Part shown: positions 25,721 to 34,503 of the stretch, in pieces
How the letters are laid out: the number at the start of each line of letters is the position of its first letter
How positions within the stretch are numbered: position 1 is the first letter of the stretch
The notes under the pieces: generated by a model
Told to the model about the DNA's origin: nothing
The model's input: only the letters and a program-made list of their open reading frames with translations
Databases searched by the model: none
Translations under genes and position numbers: made by a program
DNA from: Scleromatobacter humisilvae
GTDB lineage: Bacteria; Pseudomonadota; Gammaproteobacteria; Burkholderiales; Burkholderiaceae_C
DNA length: 64,000 nucleotides
Reading direction: 5' to 3'
Assembly: GCF_023231945.1 (NCBI RefSeq)
Contig: NZ_JAJLJH010000003.1
Location: forward strand, 124,001 to 188,000

Positions 25721-26394
25721 CGACGCGATACGCGCTGTATTTCGCGCCGGCGGCGACGCATCCGCTCTGGATCGCGGGCTGCGACTGGCTCGGCCGCGAT
25801 CCCGGATCGGGCGCGCACGGCGCAAGGGGCCCGCATCGGGACGACCCGTGCCGCTACGGCTTCCATGCGACGCTGAAGGCGCCGTTCGCGCTGCGCGACG
25901 GCACGACGCGCCCGCAGCTGCTGGCCGCGCTGTCGCACTTCGTCGACGAGCGCGCTCCGTTCGCGATGCCTCGCCTGGCGGTCGCCGCGCTCGGCCACTT
26001 CCTGGCGCTGCGTCCGGCGGAGCGCGACGCAACGGCCGCGAGCGAACCGCTGCGTACGCTCGCCGACGACTGCGTGCGCCTGTTCGACGACTTCCGCCGG
26101 CCGCCTGCGCCGGCCGAGATCGCGCGGCGCCTCGCCGCCGGGCTGGACGAACGGCAGCGCGGGAACGTCGATCGCTGGGGCTATCCGCACGTGTTCGAGC
26201 ACTGGCGTTTCCACATGACCCTGACCGACAGCCTCGCCGACGATGCCTTGCGCGCCGAACTGCTCGCCGACGCGGCGCGCCACTTCGCCGACGCGCTGGC
26301 CGAACCGCTGCGCTGCGAGGGCGTGGCGCTGTTCGTCGAGGACGCGCCCGGCGCCGACTTCCAGCTGCTGCGCCGCTTCGAGTTCGCGCGATGA
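25717..26394 (+). CDS. DUF1045 phosphonate-operon protein, 2H phosphoesterase-like
   Basis: The 225-residue product belongs to the phosphonate-operon family known as DUF1045/TIGR03223. It has two His-x-Thr motifs, His50-Ala-Thr52-Leu and His166-Met-Thr168-Leu, the signature of the 2H phosphoesterase superfamily, which act on cyclic or mixed phosphodiesters. It overlaps phnF and phnN by four bases on each side. No PhnP (metallo-beta-lactamase-fold cyclic phosphodiesterase) gene is in the window. It may therefore open the cyclic ribose phosphate made by PhnJ, upstream of PhnN; this is inference. Confidence 0.88.
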   Translation: MTTRYALYFAPAATHPLWIAGCDWLGRDPGSGAHGARGPHRDDPCRYGFHATLKAPFALRDGTTRPQLLAALSHFVDERAPFAMPRLAVAALGHFLALRPAERDATAASEPLRTLADDCVRLFDDFRRPPAPAEIARRLAAGLDERQRGNVDRWGYPHVFEHWRFHMTLTDSLADDALRAELLADAARHFADALAEPLRCEGVALFVEDAPGADFQLLRRFEFAR

Positions 26395-26957
26395 GCGACG
26401 AGCCGCGGCCGGCGATCGACGGCGCGCGCCGGCTGGTCGTCGTGGTCGGCCCGTCGGGCGCCGGCAAGGACAGCCTGCTGCGCGGCTGGCGCACGGCGGA
26501 CGGCGCGCCGCATTTCGCGCAGCGCGTCATCACGCGGGCGCCCGATGCGACCGAGGCCCACGAGGCGGTCAGTCCCGGCGACTTCGCCGGCATGCGCTCG
26601 GCCGGACTGCTCGCGACCTGGTGGAACGCGCACGGCCTCGACTACGGCGTTCGCGCGTCGCAGCTCGAGCCGCTCGCGCGCGGCGGCTGGGTCGTGCTGA
26701 ACGGCTCGCGCGCGCACCTGCCAACCCTGCGCGCGCAGGCGCCGGGCCTGCGCGTCGTCGAGGTGACCGCGCCCGCCGGCGTGCTCGCGCAGCGGCTGGA
26801 CGCGCGGGCGCGCGAGGACGCGGCCGGCCGCGAGAGCCGGCTCGTGCGCGCGATCCAGGCGCCCGTCGGCGCGGATCTCGTGCTGGTCAACGACGGCGAC
26901 CTGCGGCACGGCGTCGACGCGCTGCTGCAATGGTGGGCTGCGATCCGAGCGCTCTGA
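26391..26957 (+). CDS. phnN: Ribose 1,5-bisphosphate phosphokinase PhnN
   Basis: The 188-residue product is a guanylate-kinase-like P-loop enzyme: Walker A G-P-S-G-A-G-K-D at residues 20-27, R-V-I-T-R-A, and the lid/arginine segment A-R-E-D-A-A-G-R-E-S-R. PhnN phosphorylates ribose 1,5-bisphosphate to PRPP, recycling the sugar left by C-P lyase. It overlaps the DUF1045 gene (ATGA), and its stop is followed by the cyo region. Confidence 0.94.
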   Translation: MSDEPRPAIDGARRLVVVVGPSGAGKDSLLRGWRTADGAPHFAQRVITRAPDATEAHEAVSPGDFAGMRSAGLLATWWNAHGLDYGVRASQLEPLARGGWVVLNGSRAHLPTLRAQAPGLRVVEVTAPAGVLAQRLDARAREDAAGRESRLVRAIQAPVGADLVLVNDGDLRHGVDALLQWWAAIRAL

Positions 26958-27031
26958 CGGCAAGTCCTGCGCGCGAGCTTGCGCATCGCTGAAGCCGCGC
27001 CCGCGAATGGTCGGGCTCGCCGGTTGCCCCT

Positions 27032-27054
27032 TCGCGCGGTCGACAACCGCGCGA
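27032..27054 (+). promoter_or_regulatory. Perfect 9-bp hairpin abutting the cyoA ribosome-binding site
   Basis: TCGCGCGGT and ACCGCGCGA flank a five-base loop, and the right arm runs into the GAGGA Shine-Dalgarno at 27053-27057. It may end the phnN transcript or modulate cyoA translation; no T-run follows. Confidence 0.4.
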
Positions 27055-27065
27055 GGACATCAGCG

Positions 27066-27881
27066 TTGCAAACCCCTGCCTGGCAGCAAGGCGTGCTCGA
27101 TCCGCACGGGCCGATCGCCGCCGCCGAACGCACGATCCTGCTGAACGCCACGGTGATCATGCTGGCCGTGATCGTGCCGGTGATCGTTCTGACGCTGGCG
27201 TTCGCGTGGTGGTTCCGCGCCGGCAACAAGTGGGCGCGGCGCGATCCGGCGTGGGCGTATTCCGGGCCGATCGAGGTCACGGTGTGGGCGATCCCCGCGC
27301 TGGTCGTGCTGTTCCTCGGCGGCATCGCCTGGATCGGCTCGCACGACCTCGACCCTGCGCGCCCTGTCGCGTCCAAGGCGCCGCCGCTGGAAGTGCAGGT
27401 CGTCTCGCTGGACTGGAAGTGGCTGTTCATCTACCCGAGGCTGGGCGTGGCGAGCGTCAACCGCCTCGTCGTCCCCGCCGGCACGCCGCTGCGGCTGCAG
27501 CTCACGTCGGCCAGCGTGATGAACAGCTTCTTCGTGCCGCAGCTCGGCTCGCAGATCTACACGATGGCCGGCATGACGACCACGCTGCACCTGCAGGCCG
27601 ACAACCCCGGCGCGTATGCGGGGCTGTCGGCGCAGTTCAGCGGCGACGGCTTCTCGGACATGCGCTTCGACGTCGTCGCCACCACGCCGGCGCAGTTCGC
27701 GCAGTGGCTCGCGGACGCACGCGCGGGCGCGGCCTCGCTCGACGCGACGAGCGTCGCGGCGCTCGCGAAGCCAGGCGTCGCCGCGTCGGCCGCCACCTTC
27801 GGCCACGTCGCGCCCAACCTGTTCGACGCGATCCTGGCCGGCACGACGAAGTCGCCGGTCGCCACCCTGGCGATGCAGTGA
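27066..27881 (+). CDS. cyoA: Cytochrome bo3-type quinol oxidase subunit II
   Basis: The TTG at 27066 is preferred because GAGGA lies eight bases upstream; an earlier TTG (26979) has no ribosome site. The 271-residue product has two transmembrane helices, then the cupredoxin domain ([23 protein letters not shown]). The Cu-A cysteine pair of cytochrome c oxidases is absent and the F-S-G-D-G-F-S-D-M segment matches CyoA, so quinol is the donor. The usual lipobox Cys of CyoA is missing; the first helix would be a plain anchor. Confidence 0.88.
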   Translation: MQTPAWQQGVLDPHGPIAAAERTILLNATVIMLAVIVPVIVLTLAFAWWFRAGNKWARRDPAWAYSGPIEVTVWAIPALVVLFLGGIAWIGSHDLDPARPVASKAPPLEVQVVSLDWKWLFIYPRLGVASVNRLVVPAGTPLRLQLTSASVMNSFFVPQLGSQIYTMAGMTTTLHLQADNPGAYAGLSAQFSGDGFSDMRFDVVATTPAQFAQWLADARAGAASLDATSVAALAKPGVAASAATFGHVAPNLFDAILAGTTKSPVATLAMQ

Positions 27882-27882
27882 C

Positions 27883-29838
27883 ATGTGGGGCAAGCTGACC
27901 TGGGACGCGATCCCGCTGCACGACCCGATCCCGCTCGTCACGGGCATCGTCGTGATGCTCGTGCTTGCCGGCGTGCTGCTGCTGGTCACCGCCAAGGGCT
28001 GGTGGCCGGTGCTGTGGCGCGACTGGATCACCAGCGTCGACCACAAGCGCATCGGCGTGATGTACGTGCTGCTCGCGCTCGTGATGCTCGTGCGCGGCTT
28101 CGCCGACGCGATCATGATGCGCGGCCAGCTCGCGCTCGCCGCCGGACACGCCCAGGGCTACCTGCCGCCGGAGCACTACGACCAGATCTTCTCGGCCCAC
28201 GGCACCATCATGATCTTCTTCGTGGCGATGACCTTCATGGTCGGCCTGATGAACTTCGCGGTGCCGCTGCAGATCGGCGCGCGCGACGTCGCCTTCCCGG
28301 TGCTGAACTCCGTCAGCTTCTGGCTGACGGCCGCGGGCGTGCTGCTGGTCAACGTGTCGCTGGTGCTCGGCGAGTTCGCGCGCACGGGCTGGCTCGCGTA
28401 TCCGCCGCTGTCCGAGCTCGCGTACTCGCCGGGCGTGGGCGTCGACTATTACCTGTGGTCGCTGCAGATCGCCGGCGTGGGCACGCTGCTGTCGGGCATC
28501 AACCTGACGACGACCATCCTGAAGATGCGCACGCCCGGCATGGGCTACGGCCGCATGCCCATCTTCACGTGGACGGCGCTGGCGTCCAACCTGCTGATCA
28601 TCGCGGCCTTCCCCATCCTCACCGCGACGCTGGGCATGCTGCTGCTCGATCGCTACCTCGGCTTCCATTTCTTCACCAACGACGGCGGCGGCAACGCGAT
28701 GATGTACATCAACCTCGTGTGGGCCTGGGGCCACCCGGAGGTCTACATCCTGATCCTGCCGGCGTTCGGCGTGTTCTCGGAGGTGATCGCCACGTTCTCG
28801 GGCAAGCCGCTGTTCGGCTACCGCTCGATGGCGATCGCGACGATGGCGATCTGCGTGCTGTCGTTCATGGTCTGGCTGCACCACTTCTTCACGATGGGCG
28901 CGGGCGCCGACGTCAACGGCTTCTTCGGCGTCGCGACGATGATCATCGCGGTGCCCACCGGCGTGAAGATCTTCAACTGGATCTTCACGATGTACGGCGG
29001 TACGCTGCGCTTCGAGACGCCGCTGCTGTGGGCCATCGGCTTCATCGTGACCTTCGTGATCGGCGGCGCGACGGGTGTGCTGATGGCGATCCCGCCGGCC
29101 GACTTCCAGCTGCACAACAGCCTGTTCCTGGTCGCGCACTTCCACAATGTCGTGATCGGCGGCGTCGTCTTCGGCGCGTTTGCCGGCTACAACTACTGGT
29201 TCCCGAAGGCCTTCGGCTTCCGGTTGCACGACGGCCTCGGCAAGGCCGTCTTCTGGTGCTGGTTCGTCGGCTTCTGGCTCGCCTTCCTGCCGCTCTACGT
29301 GCTGGGCTTGGCGGGCGCGACGCGGCGCATGCAGCACTATCCCGACACCTCGTGGCAGCCGCTGATGATCGTCGCCTTCATCGGCGCGCTGGTGATCCTC
29401 GCGGGCATCGTGCTGACCATCGCGCAGCTGGTCGTGAGCGTGCGCGCGCGCGAGCGCCTGCGCGACGCGAGCGGCGATCCGTGGGACGGCCGCACGCTGG
29501 AATGGGCGACGCGCTCGCCGCCGCCGGCCTGGAACTTCGCGGCGCTGCCGCAGGTCGACGGCCTCGACGCGTTCTGGGAGGCCAAGCGCTGCAACGGCGG
29601 CACGCTGGTGACCGCGCAGGGCGAGGGCGGCAAGCCGATCGAGATGCCGAAGTCGAGCGCATTGGGCGTCGTCGTCGCCTTCTTCGCCTTCGTCGGCGGC
29701 TTCGCGCTGGTGTGGCACATCTGGTGGCTGGCGCTCGTCGGCCTGGGCGGCGTGATCGCGGCGGGACTGGCGCGCGCCTGGCAGACCGAGCACGAGTTCG
29801 AGGTCACGCTCGCCGAGATCGGGGGAGTGCGCCCATGA
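27883..29838 (+). CDS. cyoB: Cytochrome bo3-type quinol oxidase subunit I
   Basis: The 651-residue product is a haem-copper oxidase subunit I with about 14-15 helices. Visible are the haem-ligand His in F-S-A-H-G-T-I-M, the Cu-B His with cross-linked Tyr in W-G-H-P-E-V-Y, the H-H pair in W-L-H-H-F-F and the final haem ligands in H-F-H-N-V-V. Length and the D-H-K-R-I-G start match CyoB. It pumps protons while reducing oxygen. It starts two bases after the cyoA stop and overlaps cyoC by four. Confidence 0.95.
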   Translation: MWGKLTWDAIPLHDPIPLVTGIVVMLVLAGVLLLVTAKGWWPVLWRDWITSVDHKRIGVMYVLLALVMLVRGFADAIMMRGQLALAAGHAQGYLPPEHYDQIFSAHGTIMIFFVAMTFMVGLMNFAVPLQIGARDVAFPVLNSVSFWLTAAGVLLVNVSLVLGEFARTGWLAYPPLSELAYSPGVGVDYYLWSLQIAGVGTLLSGINLTTTILKMRTPGMGYGRMPIFTWTALASNLLIIAAFPILTATLGMLLLDRYLGFHFFTNDGGGNAMMYINLVWAWGHPEVYILILPAFGVFSEVIATFSGKPLFGYRSMAIATMAICVLSFMVWLHHFFTMGAGADVNGFFGVATMIIAVPTGVKIFNWIFTMYGGTLRFETPLLWAIGFIVTFVIGGATGVLMAIPPADFQLHNSLFLVAHFHNVVIGGVVFGAFAGYNYWFPKAFGFRLHDGLGKAVFWCWFVGFWLAFLPLYVLGLAGATRRMQHYPDTSWQPLMIVAFIGALVILAGIVLTIAQLVVSVRARERLRDASGDPWDGRTLEWATRSPPPAWNFAALPQVDGLDAFWEAKRCNGGTLVTAQGEGGKPIEMPKSSALGVVVAFFAFVGGFALVWHIWWLALVGLGGVIAAGLARAWQTEHEFEVTLAEIGGVRP

Positions 29839-30452
29839 TCGCGTCGACGACGACCGTCGCCGAAGTCGAGATCCCGCTCCCGGAGCGCGGCCCGTCGTCG
29901 CGCCGCGTGATCGTCGGCTACGGCTTCTGGCTGTTCCTGCTCAGCGACATCATCGTCTTCTCGGCGCTGTTCGCGGCGTATGCGGTGCTGTCCGGGCGCA
30001 CGGACGGCGGCCCGAGCGGCGTGCAGCTGTTCCATCGCGACAGCGTGCTGATCGAGACCGGCTGCCTGCTGCTCTCGAGCTTCGCCTGCGCGATGATGTC
30101 GCTGGCCGTCGAGGTGCGGCGCGCGGGGCTGATGCTGCTCGGCGCCGTGCTGACCTTCGCGCTCGGCGCCGCCTTCCTGGGGCTCGAGCTGACCGAGTTC
30201 GCCGGCATGATCGCCCACGGCGCCGGCCCGTCGCGCAGCGCCTTCCTGTCGGCGTTCTTCGCGCTGGTGGGCATGCACGGGCTGCACGTGTCCATCGGCC
30301 TGTGCTGGCTCGTCTCGATGGTGGCGCAGGTCTTCACGCTCGGCTGGCGGCCCATGGTGATCGACCGCCTCGCCTGCTTCAGCCTGTTCTGGCACGCGCT
30401 TGACATCGTCTGGATCGGCGTCTTCACCATCGTCTACCTGGGAGCGCACTGA
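29835..30452 (+). CDS. cyoC: Cytochrome bo3-type quinol oxidase subunit III
   Basis: The 205-residue product has five hydrophobic helices and the subunit III pattern ([30 protein letters not shown]). It stabilises the oxidase core in the inner membrane. The start overlaps cyoB (ATGA), and the stop shares a base with the cyoD ATG (TGATG). Confidence 0.94.
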   Translation: MIASTTTVAEVEIPLPERGPSSRRVIVGYGFWLFLLSDIIVFSALFAAYAVLSGRTDGGPSGVQLFHRDSVLIETGCLLLSSFACAMMSLAVEVRRAGLMLLGAVLTFALGAAFLGLELTEFAGMIAHGAGPSRSAFLSAFFALVGMHGLHVSIGLCWLVSMVAQVFTLGWRPMVIDRLACFSLFWHALDIVWIGVFTIVYLGAH

Positions 30453-30841
30453 TGGACGAACGCGACCTCCGCAATCGGCAGTCCGACGACAGCGAGACGC
30501 CCGGCGAATCGCCCGGCTGGAGGAGCGGGCTCGTCAAGGCGCTGATGGGCCTGGCCGCGTCCATCGTGCTGACGCTGGCCTCGTTCTGGGCCGCCGGCAC
30601 GCCGCTGGTGTGGGGCCCGGGCGTGCCGGTGCTGCTGGCGGCGCTGGCGATCGGCCAGATGGGCGTGCACCTCGTCTTCTTCCTGCACGTGTCCAGCGGG
30701 CCCGAGGGCACCAACACCATCCTCGCGCTCGCCTTCGGCGTCTTCGTGGTCGCGCTGGTGGTGTTCGGCTCGCTGATCATCATGGCCAACCTCGACGCCG
30801 GCATGACGGGCCTGGACGGCCTCATGAAGATGCAGCGCTGA
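30452..30841 (+). CDS. cyoD: Cytochrome bo3-type quinol oxidase subunit IV
   Basis: The 129-residue product has a charged N-terminus of about 25 residues and three helices, with the Q-M-G-V-H-L-V-F-F-L-H-V motif of CyoD. It is the last cyo gene here. The haem O synthase gene cyoE that usually follows is not in the window, so haem O must be made from another locus. Confidence 0.92.
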   Translation: MDERDLRNRQSDDSETPGESPGWRSGLVKALMGLAASIVLTLASFWAAGTPLVWGPGVPVLLAALAIGQMGVHLVFFLHVSSGPEGTNTILALAFGVFVVALVVFGSLIIMANLDAGMTGLDGLMKMQR

Positions 30842-30940
30842 TCCGGGCGCGGGTGCGGGGCAGGGTATCTCCCAGCTCATCCGTTCACGCAACGGCGACG
30901 AGGCGCGGACACAATCGCCCCCTCTTTCAGGGAGCCGATC

Positions 30941-31462
30941 ATCAACAACATCCGAATCCTCGCCGCCGCCTTGCTGGCCGGCACCGCCTTCGCCGCCCAG
31001 GCGCAATCCACCGACGTCGCGCCCACGCATTGGCGATTCGGCGTGCAACTGGGCGCCGTGCACGACAACGGCCGCACCGATCCGATCTTCCAGCTCAGCT
31101 TCGGCTACGCGTTCGACCCCACCTGGTCGGTCGAGGCGCTGATCGCCGGCAACCTGGACTTCGTCCGCGAGGGCACCGACCCGACCCAGCCCTACGAGTT
31201 CGACAGCGCCTGGGGCGCCCGCGTGCGCGCCGCGCTGCCGCTGTCCGAGCATTGGACGCTCGACGGCGGCCTGGGCGTCGCCACCGTGCACGAGGAGCGC
31301 GGCCTCACCATCCACGGCTACGGCCGCGACCGCACCGGCGCGCTGGTGAGCGGCGACCTGATGTACCGCCTCGGCCGCCGCTGGTCGCTGGGGCTCGAGG
31401 TGTCTTCGTTCACGCAGTCGCACACTCTCAACACGGGCCTGCGCAGCGAGTTCCACTTCTGA
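30941..31462 (+). CDS. Small outer-membrane beta-barrel protein, possible ATC start
   Basis: The mature part (about 150 residues) has alternating amphipathic strands and ends in Phe (S-E-F-H-F), the signal recognised by the BAM machinery, as in OmpW/PagL-size barrels. No ATG or GTG precedes the signal peptide. The ribosome site AGGGAG is followed by an in-frame ATC at 30941, giving an I/M-N-N-I-R-I-L signal peptide that ends A-Q-A-Q-S. The only other in-frame start, TTG at 30971, would remove the basic N-region. I therefore place the start at ATC, with a mutated ATG or sequence error as alternatives. Ligand or function unknown. Confidence 0.65.
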   Translation: MNNIRILAAALLAGTAFAAQAQSTDVAPTHWRFGVQLGAVHDNGRTDPIFQLSFGYAFDPTWSVEALIAGNLDFVREGTDPTQPYEFDSAWGARVRAALPLSEHWTLDGGLGVATVHEERGLTIHGYGRDRTGALVSGDLMYRLGRRWSLGLEVSSFTQSHTLNTGLRSEFHF

Positions 31463-31507
31463 GCATGCCCGTCCCCGCGCGCGTGACGCGCGGGGACGCG
31501 GGCGCGC

Positions 31508-34291
31508 TCAATGCGCCGCGATCGCGTCCTTCGCGTGCTGCGCCAGGCCGCCGGCGGGCGCCAGCTGCAGGTAGGTCTCGAAGGCCTTCTTCGCGTCGTC
31601 GGCCTTGCCCTCGCGCAGCAGCGCGTCGCCGAGGTTGACGTAGGCCACCGGGCGCGACGGGTCGATCTTCAGCGCGGCCTCGAAGAACTTCACGGCGTTG
31701 GCGTCGTCGTTCATCTTCCAGTAGACGAAGCCGAGGTTGTTGGCCGCGAGCGCGAAGTCGGGCTGCAGTTTCAGCGACTGCGCGAACAGGTCGCGCGCGG
31801 CGGCGTAGTTCTTCTCCTTGAAGAACTGCATGCCGCGGTCGTTGAGCTGGTGCGCCTGCTGCCTGTCGCTGACCGGCGCGGCCGGCGCGGCGGCGATCTT
31901 CTGGTCCTTGCCCTGCAGGTCCTTGACGACCACGCCGTCGGTGGCCGCGCTGGCCGCGACGACCGCCGTCGTCTTCTCCAGCTTCGTGTTCAGCGCGATG
32001 GCGTCGGCGGCCAGCTGCGGCGTCGCATCGCTGAGCGACTCCTCGTTGGCCGCCAGCGTGAAGACGAACTCGCCGCCTTCGGAGCCGGGCAGGCTGCCGA
32101 AGGCCGGCGTCTGCGCGGAGACCGAGGCCACCGCCGGCGCGATGTAGGCCGCCAGCTCGGTGCCGGTGATGATGTTGTCGCCGTTCATGTCGGCCTTGCC
32201 CGAGAGGCCTTGCAGCAGCGTCCACGTGAAGATCGAGTGGCCGCCGGGGCCGCCGTCGGCCACCATCTGGTCGGCGCCGCCGGCCGTCAGCATCTGGCGG
32301 CCGACGCGGTGGGCGTTGTCGCGCAGGAAGTTGCCGGCGCCGATGCTGCCGCCGCCGCGCACCAGCCCGAGGCCGCTGTAGCAGGCGTCCATCACGAAGA
32401 TCACGTGGCGCGCGACCAGCGCCTCCGAGATGTTCTGCAGCTCCGTCATCGGGATCGCGTCGTCGGCGACGTGGTCGGTCGCCGCCTCGGCCGGGATGAT
32501 GTAGCCGAGGTCGCGGCCCGAGGTCAGGTGCTGCGTCGCGCCGTGGCCGGCGAAGAACACGAACAGGTTGTCGGTCTTCTTCAGCCCCGACTTGGGCAGC
32601 TGCTCGTTGAACGCGGCGAGGATGTTGGATCGCGTGGCCGACGTGTTCTGCAGCGAGATCACGTGCGCCGGCTTGAAGCCCAGCCTGGAGACGAGCAGGC
32701 CCTTGACCGATTCGGCGTCGCGCGCCGCGTGGCTCAGCTTCGGCCAGTGCGCGTAGTCGTCGATGCCGATCACGACGGCCCACGAATCACCTTCGGTGGT
32801 GGTGTCGGAGACGGCCGCCATCGAGGCCGCGGCCGACGCCGGCGCCGCGGCGTCGGCCGCGACGTCGACGAAGCCGCGCTTGTCGCCCGGCTTCTGCACG
32901 GTGAACGACTTGCCGTCCCAGCCCGCGAACTGGTAGCCCTCGGCGACCAGCCGGCTCATCACCAGCGGCAGCGCCTTGACGGTGCGTTCGTGGATGTCAT
33001 GAAACAGCACGATGCCGCGGCCGTTCTTGTCGATCTCGCGCATCACGCGGTCGGCGATCGAGTTCGGGATCGGGTCGGCCCAGTCCATCGAGTCGACGTT
33101 CCACATCACCGAGGTCAGGTGTTCGCTGGCCAGGATCTGCTTGCCCTCGGCGTTGCGCGCGCCGTACGGGAAGCGGAACAGCGGCGGTCGGTCGGGGTCG
33201 ATCGCCTTGAGCAGCTTGTCGTTGTCGAGGATCTCGGTCTTGAGCGCGTCGCCGGTCACCTTCGACAGCTGCGCGTGCGTCATGCTGTGGTTGCCGACGA
33301 TGTAGCCCTCGGCAAGCAGCTCGCGGCTGATCTCCGCGTTCTTGCCCAAGTGGGTCTTGCCGTCGGCGTCGACCTTGCCGAGGTTGTTGCCGACCTCGAA
33401 GAATGTGCCGGGCGCGCCGTACTGCTTGAGGATGGCGGTGATCTCGGCGGTGTAGATCGGGTGCGGGCCGTCGTCGAAGGTCAGCGCGACGACCTTGGGC
33501 GGCAGGCCGGTGCCGAAGATCTCGGGGCCGGTCTCGGGCTTGCCGGGCTTGAGCGGCTTCGAGGCCGACGCCGCGGCGACCGTCTCGGCGGACGCCGCAG
33601 CGCTGGCCGCGGCGACTGCAGGCGCCGCGTAGCCGTGCGCCTTCAGGATGGCGTCGCGCGTGTAGAACGTGCCCAGGTGCGCGACGTAGTCATCCCACTT
33701 CTCGCGCTTCTGCACGATGGCACGCTGCTCGAAGCGCGAGAAGATCGCGCGGATCTCCTCGTCGTAGTTCTTCTGGATCTCGTCGAGCGCATCCATGTCG
33801 TCGCCGATGCGCTTGTGCAGCCGGATCGCGCCGAGGGTCTGGTTGCGCGCGACGTCGGCCTGCAGGCTCGCGAGCAGGTCGCGGAAGGCGAGGCGGTCGG
33901 CGTCGAACAGCGAGGTGTCGCTCTCGATGTAGTCCAGCACGGGCGCGAGAGTGGCGGTCGGATCCTCGCGGCCGGCGGTCATCGCGTCGAACTGCGACTC
34001 GATCCTGTCGACGTGTGCGCGGTTGTCGTGGAAGATCGCCTGGCCCACCTCGTCGGCCGCGGCGCGCTGCGCCTCGGTCTGCCTCTTCTCGTCGGCGAAC
34101 AGCACGATGATCTGGCGGTGCGCGGCGAGCACCTCCTTCAGCTCGCCGACCACCTCGCTGGCCGCGGGCAGCGGCGCGCTGGCGGCGGCGCCGGGCGCGG
34201 GCGCCGGGGCGGCCTGCTTGCCGCAGCCTTGCAGCGACAGGCAGGCGACGACCGCGAGGGCCGGCAGGGTGGCGAGGAGACGAACGCGCAT
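31508..34291 (-). CDS. Lipoprotein fusing NodB polysaccharide deacetylase, caspase-like peptidase and TPRs
   Basis: The 927-residue protein starts with a lipoprotein signal (L-Q-G-C, lipidated Cys23, Gly at +2, so outer-membrane sorting is expected). A helical region of about 200 residues follows. The NodB domain (about 260-470) has T271-F-D-D-G-P-H, with Asp273/Asp274, and H335-S-M-T-H339 as metal site, plus R-F-P-Y-G and L-F-H-D-I-H. The caspase-family domain (about 500-775) has His583 in F-A-G-H-G and Cys637 in D-A-C-Y-S-G. It also has an EF-hand-like loop at 701-712 (D-x-N-x-D-x-I-x4-E). TPR repeats occupy about 800-920. All catalytic residues look intact. It should act on extracytoplasmic glycan; the peptidase target is unknown. 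Confidence 0.9.
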   Translation of the reverse strand: MRVRLLATLPALAVVACLSLQGCGKQAAPAPAPGAAASAPLPAASEVVGELKEVLAAHRQIIVLFADEKRQTEAQRAAADEVGQAIFHDNRAHVDRIESQFDAMTAGREDPTATLAPVLDYIESDTSLFDADRLAFRDLLASLQADVARNQTLGAIRLHKRIGDDMDALDEIQKNYDEEIRAIFSRFEQRAIVQKREKWDDYVAHLGTFYTRDAILKAHGYAAPAVAAASAAASAETVAAASASKPLKPGKPETGPEIFGTGLPPKVVALTFDDGPHPIYTAEITAILKQYGAPGTFFEVGNNLGKVDADGKTHLGKNAEISRELLAEGYIVGNHSMTHAQLSKVTGDALKTEILDNDKLLKAIDPDRPPLFRFPYGARNAEGKQILASEHLTSVMWNVDSMDWADPIPNSIADRVMREIDKNGRGIVLFHDIHERTVKALPLVMSRLVAEGYQFAGWDGKSFTVQKPGDKRGFVDVAADAAAPASAAASMAAVSDTTTEGDSWAVVIGIDDYAHWPKLSHAARDAESVKGLLVSRLGFKPAHVISLQNTSATRSNILAAFNEQLPKSGLKKTDNLFVFFAGHGATQHLTSGRDLGYIIPAEAATDHVADDAIPMTELQNISEALVARHVIFVMDACYSGLGLVRGGGSIGAGNFLRDNAHRVGRQMLTAGGADQMVADGGPGGHSIFTWTLLQGLSGKADMNGDNIITGTELAAYIAPAVASVSAQTPAFGSLPGSEGGEFVFTLAANEESLSDATPQLAADAIALNTKLEKTTAVVAASAATDGVVVKDLQGKDQKIAAAPAAPVSDRQQAHQLNDRGMQFFKEKNYAAARDLFAQSLKLQPDFALAANNLGFVYWKMNDDANAVKFFEAALKIDPSRPVAYVNLGDALLREGKADDAKKAFETYLQLAPAGGLAQHAKDAIAAH

Positions 34292-34428
34292 CGGTGACGA
34301 CCTGGGTGGAATCGGGGCCGATGATACGTGAGCGGGTGTCGTGAAAGCCCGCAGGAATTCACGCTTCGCAGGTGATACGCTGCCGGGCATCGCGGGCGGG
34401 AGGCCTGCATCCCGCAGAGGATTCGAAC
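34292..34428. other. Divergent gap between the deacetylase-caspase gene and the protease gene
   Basis: This short divergent region must hold the promoters of both neighbours. I see no clear sigma-70 pair; a TGATACG repeat occurs at 34321-34327 and again at 34371-34377. Confidence 0.3.
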
Positions 34429-34503
34429 ATGACGATGCTGCCCTGCGCGGGGCTTTCCAAGGCCGCGCCCACGCGCTCGCTGGCCGGCGAGGTGGCGCGG
34501 TGA
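34429..34503 (+). CDS. Possible 24-residue leader ORF coupled to the CPBP protease
   Basis: An ATG with AGAGG ten bases upstream opens a 24-codon frame (M-T-M-L-P-C-A-G-L-S start). Its TGA overlaps the GTG start of the next gene (GTGA). This could be a translational-coupling leader, or chance; there is no homology I recognise. Confidence 0.3.
   Translation: MTMLPCAGLSKAAPTRSLAGEVAR

Noticed and set aside
13648-26957. The phn locus as a recent mobile island
   Set aside because: No integrase, insertion sequence, direct repeats or tRNA border is seen, and base and codon use look like the surroundings.
27616-27882. N-terminal extension of cyoB overlapping cyoA
   Set aside because: The extension is an Arg/Ser-rich translation of cyoA in another frame; the ATG at 27883 starts the M-W-G-K-L-T-W sequence expected for CyoB.
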